Origin: Pleurodeles waltl
Lineage: Eukaryota; Chordata; Amphibia; Caudata; Salamandridae
NCBI RefSeq assembly: GCF_031143425.1
Contig: NC_090439.1
Coordinates: forward strand, 355,316,027-355,380,026
Direction: 5' to 3'
DNA: 64,000 nt
A program made the translations under genes and the position numbers. The first letter of the stretch is position 1, and every line of letters begins with the position of its first letter. The notes below the pieces were generated by a model. It worked only from the letters and a program-made list of their open reading frames with translations. It had not been told where the DNA came from and made no database searches. Shown here piece after piece: positions 45,530-56,787 of this stretch.

Positions 45530-46430
45530 CTGTCCTGGGGAGTGCAAGGCCATAGTCTATCAAGTGGGTGATTTGCCCACCTGCTCTGGAGGGGGCAACA
45601 TGCCCAGTGCGCTGTCCTGGGGAGTGCAAGGCCACAGTCTCTCAAGTGGGTGATTTGCCCACTTGCTCTGGAGGGGGCAACATGCCCTGTGCGCTGTCCT
45701 GGGAAGTGCAAGGCCACAGTCTCTCAAGTGGGTGGTTTGCCCACTGCTTGGTCCTGTGGAGTGCAAGGCCACAGTCTCTCAAGTGGGTGGTTTGCCCACT
45801 GCTTGGTCCTGGGAAGTGCAAGGCCACAGTCTCTCTAGTGGGTGGTTTGTCCGCTGCTTGGTCCTGGGGAGTGCAAGGCCACAGTCTCTCAAGTGGGTGG
45901 TTTGCCCACTGCTTGGTCGTAGGGAGTGCAAGGCCACAGTCTCTCTAGTGGGTGGCTACTTCCAGTGTGATTCATCCTGGGAAGGATGGGGTGAGTGGAT
46001 TGCTTCTACACTGGTTTTGGAGGGGGAACTGTGCCCAGTGTGCTTCATCCTGGTAAGGATGGGGTGAGTGGATGGCTTCTTCCACTGGTTCTGGAGGGGG
46101 CATTGTGTGCTTCATCCTGGGAAGGATGGGGTGAGTGGGTGACTTCTTCCACTGGTTCTGGAGGGGGCATTGTGCCCAGTGTGATTCATCCTGGGAAGGA
46201 TGGGGTGAGTGGATGGCTTCTTCTACTGGTTCTGGAGGGGGCATTGTGCCCAATGTGCTTCATCATAGGAAGGATGGGGTGAGTGGATGGCTTCTTCCAC
46301 TGGTTCTGGAGGGGCCATTGTGTGCTTCATCCTGGGAAGGATGGGGTGAGTGGGTGGCTTCTTCCACTGGTTCTGGAGGGGGCATTGTGCCCTGTGATGC
46401 AGATCTTGGGGAGTGCAAGGTCACAGTCTC
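45530..46430. repeat. Two minisatellite arrays in Harbinger-2
   Basis: 45530-45955: about seven 58-77 bp units with GAGTGCAAGGCCACAGTCTC. 45956-46430: about seven 70-75 bp units with CTTCTTCCACTGGTTCTGGA. These are inverted, expanded counterparts of 15360-15790. Long frames through them on both strands are artefacts. Confidence 0.8.
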
Positions 46431-46496
46431 TCACCTGGGTGTCAGACCCACAGGATTTGCAGGGGACAGGACCCACTACAGCCCATGGAGGCAGGA

Positions 46497-49400
46497 CTAC
46501 ACACTGTCTGCCGGTGGTGACGGCTGCTCAGTGGTAGCAGTGGTGGGGCTGGTGTAGGTGCTGGCAGTGGTGGGGGGAGGCTCCAGCCCATCCCCTGCAG
46601 CCTCTGAGGGCTGCCCACTGGGCTGCTGCTGTTGGCAGTGGTGCTGGTGACGGTGCTGGCAGTGGTGGGGAGAGGCTCCAGCCCATCCCCTGCAGCCTCG
46701 GAGGGCTGCCCACTGGGGCTGCTGCTGGTGGCTGTGCTGGCAGTGGTGGGGGGAGGTTCCAGCCCATCCCCTGCAGCCTCGGTCTGCTGGCCACTGGGGC
46801 TGCTGGCAGTGGTGCTGGTGGTGGTTCTGGTGGCGGTGCTGGCAGTGGTGCTGGTGGCGCTGCTGGCAATGGTGGGTGAGGCTCAAGCCCATCACCCTGC
46901 AGCCTCGGACGGTTGCCTACTGGGGCTGCTGCTGCTGGCAGTGGTGCTGATGGCGGTGCTGGTGGAGGTGCTGGCAGTGGTGCTGGCAGCGGTGCTAGTG
47001 GCGGTGCTGGCAGGGGTGCTGGTGGCGGTGCTGGCAGTGGTGGGGGGATGCTCCAGCCTTTACTTTGCAGCCTCAGATGGCTGAACCACCATGGTTGGTG
47101 GTGGGGGCTCTGAATGAGTCCCAGCACCAGGCCTCCTGTCCTTCCTGCCTGCTGGTGCAGGCCCCTTGCCCTTTGTGTCAGCGGCCGGGGATTGCCCCTT
47201 GCCCTTCCCTCCTGCAGCTGGTGGTGCCTCCTTGCTCTTCCCTGTCACAGCTGGTGGTGCCTCCTTGCCCTTTCTTGAAGCACCTGGTGCAGGCACCCTT
47301 TCAGTGTTGCTGCCTGGTGCCCGGGATCCTCTCCCACCTGGAGTAGCTGTCGACACTACTGTGGCCATGGACTGGGTGGCTGAGGTGCTCACCTGGGTTC
47401 TGACCACCCTGGCCTGACGTGAAGGATGGGGGGAGTGGTGGGGAAGAGGTCAACGGTGGAGAGGAAAAGCTTCTTAGGGACATTGGGGTGGGAAGAGGGT
47501 GAAGGTTTGGGAGTGGAGGAAGAGGAAGTGGTTGTAGGAGGTGTCTGCTGTGTTTGGGTGCAGGAGCATGGGCTGGATGCTGTTGTGAGTTGGATGACTG
47601 TTGGGTGTCTGAGTGCTTGCGTTTGTGTACTTTGGGAGGAGGGGGCACAGACACAGTGGGAGAGGACACAGGGGACGTGTGCATGGATGTGGGGGTGGTG
47701 ACTGCCAGTGAGGGGCGTGCAATGATAGCCTCGGTCTGCTGGCCACTGGGGCTGCTGGCAGTGGTGCTGGTGGTGGTGCTGGTGGCGGTGCTGGCAGTGG
47801 TGAGGGGAGGCTCAAGCCCATCACCCTGAAGACTCGGACAGCTGCCTACTGGGCTGCTGCTGCTGGCAGTGGTGCTGATGGCGGTGCTGGTGGAGGTGCT
47901 GGCAGTGGTGGTGGCAGCGGTGCGGGTGGCGGTGCTGGCAGGGGTGCTGGTAGCGTTGGTGGTGGCGGTGCTGGCAGTGGTGGGGGGATGCTCCAGCCTT
48001 TACTTTGCAGCCTCAGACGGCTGAACCACCATGGTTGGTGGTGGGGGCTCTGAATGAGTCCCAGCACCAGGCCTCCTGTCCTTCCTGCCTGCTGGTGCAG
48101 GCCCCTTGCCCTTTGTGTCAGCGGCCGGGGATTGCCCCTTGGCCTTCCCTCCTGCAGCTGGTGGTGCCTCCTTGCCCTTCCTAGAGGCTGCTGGTGGTGC
48201 CTCCTTGCCCTTCCTAGAGGGTGCTGGTGGTGCCTCCCTGCTCTTCCCTGTCACAGGTGGTGGTGCCTCCTTGCCCTTTCTTGAAGCACCTGGTGCAGGC
48301 ACCCTTTCAGTGTTGCTGCCTGGTGCCCGGGATCCTCTCCCACCTGGAGTAGCTGTCGACACTACTGTGGCCATGGACTGGGTGGCTGAGGTGCTCACCT
48401 GGGTTCTGACCACCCTGGCCCGACGAGAAGGATGGGGGGAGTGCTAGGGAAGAGGTCATCGGTGGAGAGGAAAAGCTTCCTAGGGACATTGGGGTGGGAA
48501 GAGGGTGAAGGTTTGGGAGTGGAGGAAGAGGAAGTGGTTGTAGGAGGTTTCTGCTGTGTTTGGGTGCAGGTGCATGGGCTGGATGCTGTTGTGAGTTGGA
48601 TGGCTATTGGGTGTCTGAGTGCTTGCGTTTGTGTACTTTGGGAGGAGGGGGCACAGACACAGTGGGAGAGGACACAGGGGACATGTGCATGGATGTGGGG
48701 GTGGTGACTGCCAGTGAGGGGCGTGTAATGATAGGCGTGATGGTGATGGTGGTAGTGGATGAGGATGTAGTGCATGCAGGTGTAAGTGTAGACGCAACTG
48801 GGAGGGAGGTGGACAACGAGGAGGAGAGGGACACAGTGGAGGCAGTGGATGTTGGTATGTCTGCATCTGGATGGTGTTTGTGTGAGTGCCTGTGGGATGA
48901 AGTCTGGTGCTTGTGTTTGCCTGTGCCACTCTTGAGTGTTGTCTTGTGTGCATGCTTGTCTGCCTGTGTGCTTGGGATGGGTTGGGGTTGAGGAAAATGG
49001 GACTGGGCAGTGGAAGTTTGAGGGGGGAAGGTTAGAAACAGGGACAATGGCTGGCATCAGAGAGGAGGCCAGAGCCTGAATCGATCTCTGCTGGGCCCCC
49101 AATCTAGTGTGAATGCCCTCCAGGGATGCATTAGATTGTTGCATCTGGACTGCCAGCCCCTGGATGGAATTCACAATGGTTGACTGCCCTAAAGAGATGG
49201 ATCTCAGGAGGTCAATAGCCCCCTCACTCAGGGCAGCAGGGCTAACTGGGGCAGGGCCTGAGGTGCCTGGGGCGAAGGAGATGCCCACCCTCCTGGGTGA
49301 GTGGGCACAGGCAACTCGCTGAGGGCGAGGCAGTGCTGGTACGGCATGTGGCGGATGTAACTGTAGCTGGGGTGTTCACAGAAGTGTCCACCACCACTAT

Positions 49401-50594
49401 GGAGCTTCCATCGGAGGAGGTATCTGTGTCAGAACTGTCCCCTCCAGTCTCCGCCATGGTGCTCCCCTCACCCTCCGTCCCACTGGTGCCCTCAGCATTG
49501 GTGGACTCTGCCTCCTGGGTCCTGTGGGATGCAGCTCCCTCCATCGCCAGTGCCTCTGCTTCTCCGCCAGATGATGCTAATGCACATAAGAACAGAGTGA
49601 CAAAACAAAAAGGGGGGGGGAGAGACAAAGGATACCCTTGGTCAATGGCGGCAACAACACCACTGTTGGTGTACATGACACACACACACACATGGAACAG
49701 GCCTACGCAATATGCCACAGCACTACCAGAGAAATAGCTAGGGGCCAAGGCATGGGGAGGGGCACACACCGCCAAATGCAGCACACCTGGGACCCACGCA
49801 GCCCTGACCAGTAGTGGATGCTTACATGCTAGGTAGACAGTATTATCCCTTCAGAACCCGAGCCACATGAGGACCTACGCTGCTATGTCAGGCCTGGCCT
49901 AGGGGCACCCACTGACACACATCTCCAACCCGGATACCACCCCACCAGCTGTTGTAATGTAATGTTGTAATGATAGGCACTGTACTCACCCCCTTGTGGC
50001 TGCTGTGATGCCTTCAAGCGCCCATCCAGCTCTGGATAGACCACCGCCAGTATGCGGGCCATCGGGGGGTCAGGGTTCGACGGGCACCCCTTCCTCATTG
50101 GGAGGCCAGCCCCAGCTGGGCCTCCGCCGTCTTCCGTGCCCAGCGTCTCAGGTCCTCGCACCGTTTCCGACAGTGGGTGATACACCTGCCATAGACCCCC
50201 AGGGTCCATACCTCCTTGGCGATCGCAGGCCATATACCCTTCTTTTGATGGGTGCTAACCTGCAGAGGCAATACACACAGGAAAATACCATTAGACAAAC
50301 AGTCCTGCCTCCGAAACATAAGGCCCACCATAGCCGTTTCCATCAGCATTTACGCACACATGGCCCGGCACACAACCTGTACGTCACCCAGAGGACATCC
50401 ACCCACCCCCTTACACGAGGCCTTCACACACACCAATCCATGCATTCATGCCACATACATCATGCCCACAGTGAACTCACCTGTTGGTCTGGAGGTCCAT
50501 GCAGCAGTCCATACTGGGGTAGGACCCCATCCACCAGTCTCTCCAACTCCTCCGATGTGAAGGCTGGGGTCCTTTCCCCAGTCACACGGGCTAT
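46497..50594 (-). pseudogene. Harbinger-2 Myb/SANT gene B, start lost, tail duplicated
   Basis: Exon 1 (50594-50481): where Harbinger-1 has ATG this copy reads ATA (50592-50594). Then RVTGERTPAFTSEELERLVD, ending at a GTGAGT donor. Exon 2 (50259-49990): VSTHQKKGIWPAIAKEVW, THCRKRCEDLRRWARKTAEAQ, a 1-bp shift, then MARILAVVYPELDGRLKASQ. Exon 3 starts at 49576 after GTGCATTAG: acidic linker, FAPGTSGPAPVSPAALSEGA, NSIQGLAVQMQQSNASLEGI, a Ser/Thr/Pro-rich part, KGKEAPPA-type repeats and Pro/Ala repeats, ending at TAG 46497. A roughly 1-kb segment of the tail is present twice. Its Myb core is better preserved than in Harbinger-1. Confidence 0.7.
46776..48740 (-). repeat. Tandem duplication of about 1 kb within gene B exon 3
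   Basis: 46776-47730 and 47731-48740 are the same segment: both begin CCTCGGTCTGCTGGCCACTG, both hold TTTACTTTGCAGCCTCAGA followed by CCACCATGGTTGGTGGTGGG (47081 and 48028), and both end in the region matching GACACAGTGGGAGAGGACAC. The second copy has extra KGKEAPPAA units (48160-48240). Confidence 0.8.
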
Positions 50595-51041
50595 GGTAGA
50601 TTCCAGACACAGGTCACAGCAGCACATGCAGTGTAGGTCCTCTCCTGTGGAAGGTCAGGTAGCAAGTGATGAATCAGATAGAAAACGGCGGTCATATCCG
50701 CGGCGGTGCATACCATCATCTCCGGCATAGATCACCATTGGCCACTGTAATCCTTAGGGCCCAATTATAACCAATGAGGAGTTGCACGGCGGTTCCCAAC
50801 CGCCTCCTATAATGGCGCACAACGTCAGCGGAATTACTTCACTTCCACCTGTCCCAGATGGACGCCATTTGGGGGGGGGGAGGCCCTGGAAAATTGCTGC
50901 GTCACTGGTGATATTAGGACATACTGGAGAAATCACACGACCCATTACAAGTTAACAGGATGCAAAGTTCTGTTGTAGCTCCATTGTTCAGTTTATGACC
51001 GTCTCCTCACTCTTTTGTCCCTTAGATTCCTACTGCTGCGA
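50595..51041. promoter_or_regulatory. Divergent promoter region of Harbinger-2
   Basis: Lies between gene B (minus) and transposase (plus). CCAAT boxes occur on both strands (CACCATTGGCCACTG near 50730; AACCAATGAGG near 50770), as do GGCGG/CCGCC clusters and a G10 run at 50870. Aligns with 12011-12470. Confidence 0.5.
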
Positions 51042-52145
51042 ATGAATAGGAGATGGAGACATACCCCTGTGTACAGACCCCTGGTGGTCTTGGCAACACT
51101 GGAAGATAGGCACATTATCCTCACCTATAGACTTAACAGGACCACAATCACAGAGCTGTGTGCCTAATTGGAGCCTGACCTGATATCTGCTATCTGTCAC
51201 CCCCCAGGGATCCCCGTCTTGTGCAAGTGTTTTCAGTGCCCCATTTCCTGGCGACTGGTTCTTTCCAAGTGACAGTGGGCTTGGCAGCAGGAATGTCACA
51301 GCCAATGTTCTCAATAATGCTAACAAGAGTGTTGTCTGCCCTGATTAAACACATGTGCAGCTACATTGTTTTCCCACAGGTTGAAGATTTGGCCACAGTG
51401 AAGGCCGAGTTCTATTCAATGGGACATATCCCCAACATAATTGGGGAGACTGATGGAACACATATTGCATTTGTTCCCCCCCCCGCCAGAATGAACAGGT
51501 GTTCAGAAATCGGAAGAGTTTCCACTCTATGAATGTACAGATGGTGTGCCTTGCGGACTAGTACATCTCCCACGTCAATGCTAAGTATCCTGGGTCGGTG
51601 CATGATGCCTTTGTCCTGAGGAATAGCAGCATCCCAAATGTGATGGGTCAACTACAGGGACATAGGTGAGCCCTGGCTCCCACCCTGTAGATGTTGGTTT
51701 ATGGGTATGGTGTGGGCCATATGGGATAATGTGTGGCTAAATGTTGTCCCTTAATATTTCAGGTGACTCTGGTTATCCCAACCTATCATGGCTGCTAACC
51801 CCTGTGAGGAATGCCAGGGCAAGGGCAGAAGAACGTTGTAATGAGGCCCATGGGCAAACCAGAAGGATAATTGAAAGGAGCTTTTGCCTCCTGAAGGACA
51901 GGTTCCGGTGCCTCCATCTGACAGTTGGATCCCTGTGCTACTCACCCAAGAAGGTCTGCCAGACAGTGGCGGCATGCTGCATGTTGCATAACCTGGCCCT
52001 CAGACGCCATGTCCTATTCCTGCAGGAGGAGGAGACTGGAGATGCCCGTGTGCCAGCAGTGGACCCTGTGGACAGTGAAGAGGAGGAGGAAGAGGATGAG
52101 GATGAGGACAACATAACAACTGTGATCAGACAATACTTCGAATGA
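51042..52145 (+). pseudogene. Harbinger-2 transposase (HARBI1-type), many breaks but DDE codons kept
   Basis: ATG at 51042 (MNRRWRHTPVYRPLVVL), stop after ITELCA at about 51166, then frameshifts. ETDGTHIAFV carries the first Asp (about 51450). KYPGSVHDAFVLRNSS in another frame carries the second Asp (about 51600). A 97-bp intron runs 51666-51762 (GTGAGC...TTTCAG). Exon 2 (51763-52145) has DSGYPNLSWLLTPVRN, RIIERSF with the catalytic Glu, RCLHLTVGSLCYSPKKVC and an acidic tail ending IRQYFE. The three catalytic codons survive although the frame is lost at least four times. Confidence 0.75.
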
Positions 52146-52536
52146 CACACAGGTAGGACAGTGTTACTTCACATTTCAATTACATTTGTTTGAATTTCTG
52201 TGGCACTGGCATGCTGATATTTCCCACTTCTATGCCCACTTACTGTTCCGTCTGGGAATTAATTTTGCAGATGTTGGTGACATCACATATACTCCTGGTG
52301 TGATCACTGCAGCCAGCTACAGGTCATTAATCTATGCTCATTTTCTGTACGGCTGAATTGCAATGTTTGCACTTGTTTCAATTAATACATAATTGATATA
52401 CATGAGATACTCCAAACATCTTTTTTTTCCAAGGGTGTTTATTGAAGTGTTCAAATATAGAGGGGCAAGTGCAATGGGATGGGGTGATGATGGAGGAAAT
52501 TCCAGGGTATTTTTCAAGTCTGTTTGTAGCACAGGT
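52146..52536. other. Spacer between convergent transposase and Myb gene A (Harbinger-2)
   Basis: Non-coding, matches 10618-10898. A minus-strand AATAAACACCC polyadenylation signal for gene A lies near 52434-52442. Confidence 0.5.
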
Positions 52537-54120
52537 TCATTGTCCAAGGGGACATAGGAAGGGGAGGCTGTTCAAGGTGGGCAGGGTGACTGAGTGGGAC
52601 ACAAGGGTGACAATCAGAGAGTCCCATTTCCTGGCAGGGGTCTTGGCAAGTGTCTCTGGCTTCTGTCTGGATTGCAGGGAATGTTTGCGGGGTGGTTCAC
52701 CTTCTGCAGGGGGAGGGGTGCTGGTGGCCTGTGAGTCCTGTGGTGGGGCCTCCTGGCCACTAGCAGTAGCGGAGGTAGAAGGCTGTTCAGAGTACTGGCT
52801 AGTGTCAGGGGCCCGCTGTTGTGTGACTGCCTCCCTCATAATATTGGCTATGTCTGCCAGCACCCCTGCTATGGAGATCAGGGTGTTGTTGATGACCTGC
52901 AAGTCCTCCCTGATCCCCTGGTACTGTCTCATTGTGTCCTGGGAATGTTGATAGGCTTCCAGGATCTCTGCAAGTGCCTCCTGGAGAGTTGGTTCCCTGG
53001 GCCTGTCCTCCCCCTGGCGCACAGCACTCCTCCGAGTTTCCCTGTTGGCCTGTGTCTCTGTCCCCTGAACCATGTGCCTACCGCCACTGACCCCAGGTTC
53101 CTGATTGTCTTGGGTATGAGGTGTGCCCTGGGGTCCCTGTAGAGGTGGACACACTGCTGATTGACGTGTCCTGGGGACAGAGGTGTGGGTACGCTGGGTG
53201 GGTGCTATGGTGGTGTTTCCTGACGGGGAGGCTCTGTGGTGGTGTGTGACTGGGCCTGGGTAACCGGCTGTCCAGAGGTCCCTGATGGGCCAGGTAGGTC
53301 ATCCAGTTCCTGAAGACCAGAGCTGCTGTCATCACTGTGGGCCTCTTCTGTTGGGGAACTGGATATTGCTGGCACTTCCTCTCTGCTGACATTGGCTGGG
53401 GTACCTGTGGGGATGTAAATGATGTGTTATGGTTTCTGTGTCTGATGTTTTGTGCATCCGTGGCTTGCCCTCTTTGGTTGTATTTGCCCTGGCAGCTTTC
53501 ACTTGTGTACCTTGGTGTATGGTGGGATGATTAGTTCTCTATAGTGTGCATGCTTTAGTGATGAGTGTCCATGCAGGGCTGTGAGTGGTGTCCATGCATT
53601 GGTAGAGCATGCAGGGCTTGGCATTGGGATGAGTGAGATGTGATGGCGGGGTGTGTGGGAAGTGGTGGAGTGATGAGAGTGAGGGTGGGGGTAAGTGATG
53701 GCATGCAGGTAGGGGGTAGTAGTAGTAGAGAGTTGACTTACCAGAGTCCAGACCTCCTCCTACTCCGGCCAGGTCCTCAGGATGCAGGATTGCCAAGACT
53801 TACTCCTCCCATGCTGTTAGTTGTGGGGGAGGAGGTGGGGGTCCACCGCCAGTCCTCTGTACAGCAAGCTGATGTCTTGCTGCAATGGAACGTACCTTCC
53901 CCCGTAGGTCGTTCCACCTCTTCCTGATGTCATCCCTAGTTCATGGGTGCTGTCCCACAGCGTTGACCCTGTCCACGATTTTCCACTATAGCTCCATCTG
54001 CCCAGCTATTGATACCTGCTGCACCTGTGCGCCAAATAACAGTGGCTCTATCCTGATAATTTCCTCCACCATGACCCTTAGCTCCTCCTCTGTGAAACGG
54101 GGGTGTCTTTGTGGTGCCAT
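52537..54120 (-). pseudogene. Harbinger-2 Myb/SANT gene A, complete domain but with stops
   Basis: Exon 1 (54120-53742) starts MAPQRHPRFTEEELRVMVEE and holds the whole Myb/SANT domain: LLFGAQVQQVSIA, KIVDRVNAVGQHP, TRDDIRKRWNDLRGKVRS. Three stops interrupt it (near 53990, 53940 and 53800). GTAAGT donor at 53741. Exon 2 (53404-52537) follows CCCCACAG: a Pro-rich linker with a frame change near 53150, then DRPREPTLQEALAEILEAYQ, VINNTLISIAGVLADIANIM, GEPPRKHSLQSRQKPE, stop. It shows what Harbinger-1 gene A has lost. Confidence 0.75.
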
Positions 54121-54694
54121 GGGTGTTGTGTAAGGTGTGCAGGTGAGGGTGTGTTGGGTAATGTGTTGTTGAGGTGTGTGATGTGGGGTGCGTGAGTGGT
54201 GTATAGGTGTGAATAGTGTGTGGCTCTAGTTGTGTGTGGTCTTCATGTCTCTCTGCTGGCAATGTTTTGGAATGGTAAAGGGTTGTGGGTAATGTGGGTG
54301 TGTGCTTTATAGTGGTGTGGGTGTGGTGTGTGTATGGGTGACAGGTGTGTGTTGTTTGAATTATCCAATGTGGTGTTGTTTTGTTTATGTGTGTCCATTT
54401 CAAGCGCAGCAGTATGTACCGCCAATGGTTTACCGCCGTTGAATGTCCACCGTGATGATTCGTGAGTCATAATGTGATTGACGTAGTTTTGTTGGCATAA
54501 CCGTGTGGGTTTCGATACCGTCAGTTTATCACTGACCTTTGGTCTGGTGGATTTGTGTATGTAGCTGTATACTGACGGATTGGTGTGTGTGTGTGTCATA
54601 ATATGGTGAACGGATATCCGCCGCAGAGGCGTTTAGTTGGCGGTAGTCAGCATGGCGGTAAGTGGGATTTACCGCCAATGTCATAATGAGGGCT
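54121..54694. other. Right terminal region of Harbinger-2
   Basis: Non-coding, TG-rich stretch (54121-54400), then GGCGGT/ACCGCC-rich subterminal DNA and the terminal repeat. Counterpart of 8818-9060. Confidence 0.7.
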
Positions 54695-54940
54695 TTAGTC
54701 TACCCTCGCCTTCATCCATATACGTTCTCACTTTTTTAAGGGCCTTCTAATCTATAATGTACTTGGTCTGGGAGCAGCCCTGCATGGCAATTGAGGGCTC
54801 TATAGTTACGCTTTCTATTCTCCAGTTCCCTTATATGGACTAATCTTATGCCCTCCTTCTCTAGTTCCTTCTTGGCTCTCTACACCATTTGTCTAACACA
54901 TTCTGAGTAAAAAAGGGCTTTTGTCACCTCACACCCTTCA
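54695..54940 (-). pseudogene. Possible retroviral env-like remnant, upstream piece
   Basis: Minus-strand sense ALFYSECVRQMV, RAKKELEKEGIRLVHIRELE, NYRALNCHAGLLPDQVHY, broken by stops. It reads towards 44662 across Harbinger-2. The family is not recognised with confidence. Confidence 0.25.
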
Positions 54941-55225
54941 TGTAGGAAAGTACCATCTTGCCTGGCATGTTACCCCCATTTTTCACTGTATATATGTTGT
55001 TTTAGTTGTATGTGTCACTGGGACCCTGGTAACCCAGGGCCCCAGTGCTCATAAGTGTGCCTGAATGTGTTACCTGTGTAGTGACTAACTGTCTCACTGA
55101 GGCTCTGCTAATCAGAACCTCAGTGGTTATGCTCTCTCATTTCTTTCCAAATTGTCACTAACAGGCTAGTGACCATTTTACCAATTTACATTGGCTTACT
55201 GGAACACCCTTATAATTCCCTAGTA

Positions 55226-56787
55226 CAGGGAGTGCAGAATTATTAGGCAAATTAGTATTTTGACCACATCATCCTCTTTATGCATGTTGTCTTACTCCAA
55301 GCTGTATAGGCTCGAAAGCCTACTACCAATTAAGCATATTAGGTGATGTGCATCTCTGTAATGAGAAGGGGTGTGGTCTAATGACATCAACACCCTATAT
55401 CAGGTGTGCATAATTATTAGGCAACTTCCTTTCCTTTGGCAAAATGGGTCAAAAGAAGGACTTGACAGGCTCAGAAAAGTCAAAAATAGTGAGATATCTT
55501 GCAGAGGGATGCAGCACTCTTAAAATTGCAAAGCTTCTGAAGCGTGATCATCGAACAATCAAGCGTTTCATTCAAAATAGTCAACAGGGTCGCAAGAAGC
55601 GTGTGGAAAAACCAAGGCGCAAAATAACTGCCCATGAACTGAGAAAAGTCAAGCGTGCAGCTGCCACGATGCCACTTGCCACCAGTTTGGCCATATTTCA
55701 GAGCTGCAACATCACTGGAGTGCCCAAAAGCACAAGGTGTGCAATACTCAGAGACATGGCCAAGGTAAGAAAGGCTGAAAGACGACCACCACTGAACAAG
55801 ACACACAAGCTGAAACGTCAAGACTGGGCCAAGAAATATCTCAAGACTGATTTTTCTAAGGTTTTATGGACTGATGAAATGAGAGTGAGTCTTGATGGGC
55901 CAGATGGATGGGCCCGTGGCTGGATTGGTAAAGGGCAGAGAGCTCCAGTCTGACTCAGACGCCAGCAAGGTGGAGGTGGAGTACTGGTTTGGGCTGGTAT
56001 CATCAAAGATGAGCTTGGGGGGCCTTTTCGGGTTGAGGATGGAGTCAAGCTCAACTCCCAGTCCTACTGCCAGTTCCTGGAAGACACCTTCTTCAAGCAG
56101 TGGTACAGGAAGAAGTCTGCATCCTTCAAGAAAAACATGATTTTCATGCAGGACAATGCTCCATCACACGCGTCCAAGTACTCCACAGCGTGGCTGGCAA
56201 GAAAGGGTATAAAAGAAGGAAATCTAATGACATGGCCTCCTTGTTCACCTGATCTGAACCCCATTGAGAACCTGTGGTCCATCATCAAATGTGAGATTTA
56301 CAAGGAGGGAAAACAGTCCACCTCTCTGAACAGTGTCTGGGAGGCTGTGGTTGCTGCTGCACGCAATGTTGATGGTGAACAGATCAAAACACTGACAGAA
56401 TCCATGGATGGCAGGCTTTTGAGTGTCCTTGCAAAGAAAGGTGGCTATATTGGTCACTGATTTGTTTTTGTTTTGTTTTTGAATGTCAGAAATGTATATT
56501 TGTGAATGTTGAGATGTTATATTGGTTTCACTGGTAATAATAAATAATTGAAATGGGTATATATTTTTTTTTGTTAACTTGCCTAATAATTATGCACAGT
56601 AATAGTCACCTGCACACACAGATATCCCCCTAACATAGCTAAAACTAAAAACAAACTACAAACTACTTCCAAAAATATTCAGCTTTGATATTAATTAGTT
56701 TTTTGGGTTCATTGAGAACATGGTTGTTGTTCAATAATAAAATTAATCCTCAAAAATACAACTTGCCTAATAATTCTGCACTCCCTG
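55226..56787 (+). mobile_element. Tc1/mariner DD37E element, 1562 bp
   Basis: Ends CAGGGAGTGCAGAATTATTA and its complement at the right (TAATAATTCTGCACTCCCTG), flanked by TA (55224-55225 and 56788-56789). Each end has a second, inner copy of the motif (TGCATAATTATTAGGCAA at 55406; TTGCCTAATAATTATGCA at 56578), an IR/DR layout. One transposase ORF lies inside. The empty site is visible in the related LTR (CTAGTATGTGGTACC near 19982). Confidence 0.9.
55444..56460 (+). pseudogene. Tc1/mariner transposase, DD37E, one nonsense codon
   Basis: 338 codons from ATG 55444 to TGA 56460 in a single frame, interrupted only by TGA at 55951-55953 (residue 170), probably a CpG decay of CGA. The N-terminal paired-like helix-turn-helix part runs from residue 1 to about 110 (SKIVRYLAEGCSTLKIAKLL, RDHRTIKRFI, VPKSTRCAILRDM). 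Catalytic residues: Asp144 in LWTDEM, Asp237 in MQDNAPSH, Glu275 in DLNPIENLW. 37 residues separate the last two, hence DD37E, as in TRT-type Tc1 relatives of fish and amphibians (family name from knowledge). With so few lesions the insertion is recent. Confidence 0.85.

Larger units (their letters stand above)
44663..54694. mobile_element. Harbinger-2: 10.0 kb three-gene Harbinger, inverted relative to Harbinger-1
   Basis: The left end is TGGCCCTCATTACAACCCTG, and the right end, read inward, is AGCCCTCATTATGACATTGG. The TTA duplication (44660-44662 and 54695-54697) is the canonical TWA of Harbinger. Content, left to right: terminal region, minisatellites, Myb gene B (minus), promoter region, transposase (plus), Myb gene A (minus). 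It is 2.2 kb longer than Harbinger-1 because of minisatellite growth and a 1-kb internal duplication. Confidence 0.85.

Noticed and set aside
45307..46557. Overlapping long ORFs on both strands through the Harbinger-2 minisatellites
   Set aside because: They follow the repeat period, have no homologous frame in Harbinger-1, and the corresponding proteins are simple repeats. They are artefacts of repeats without stops.
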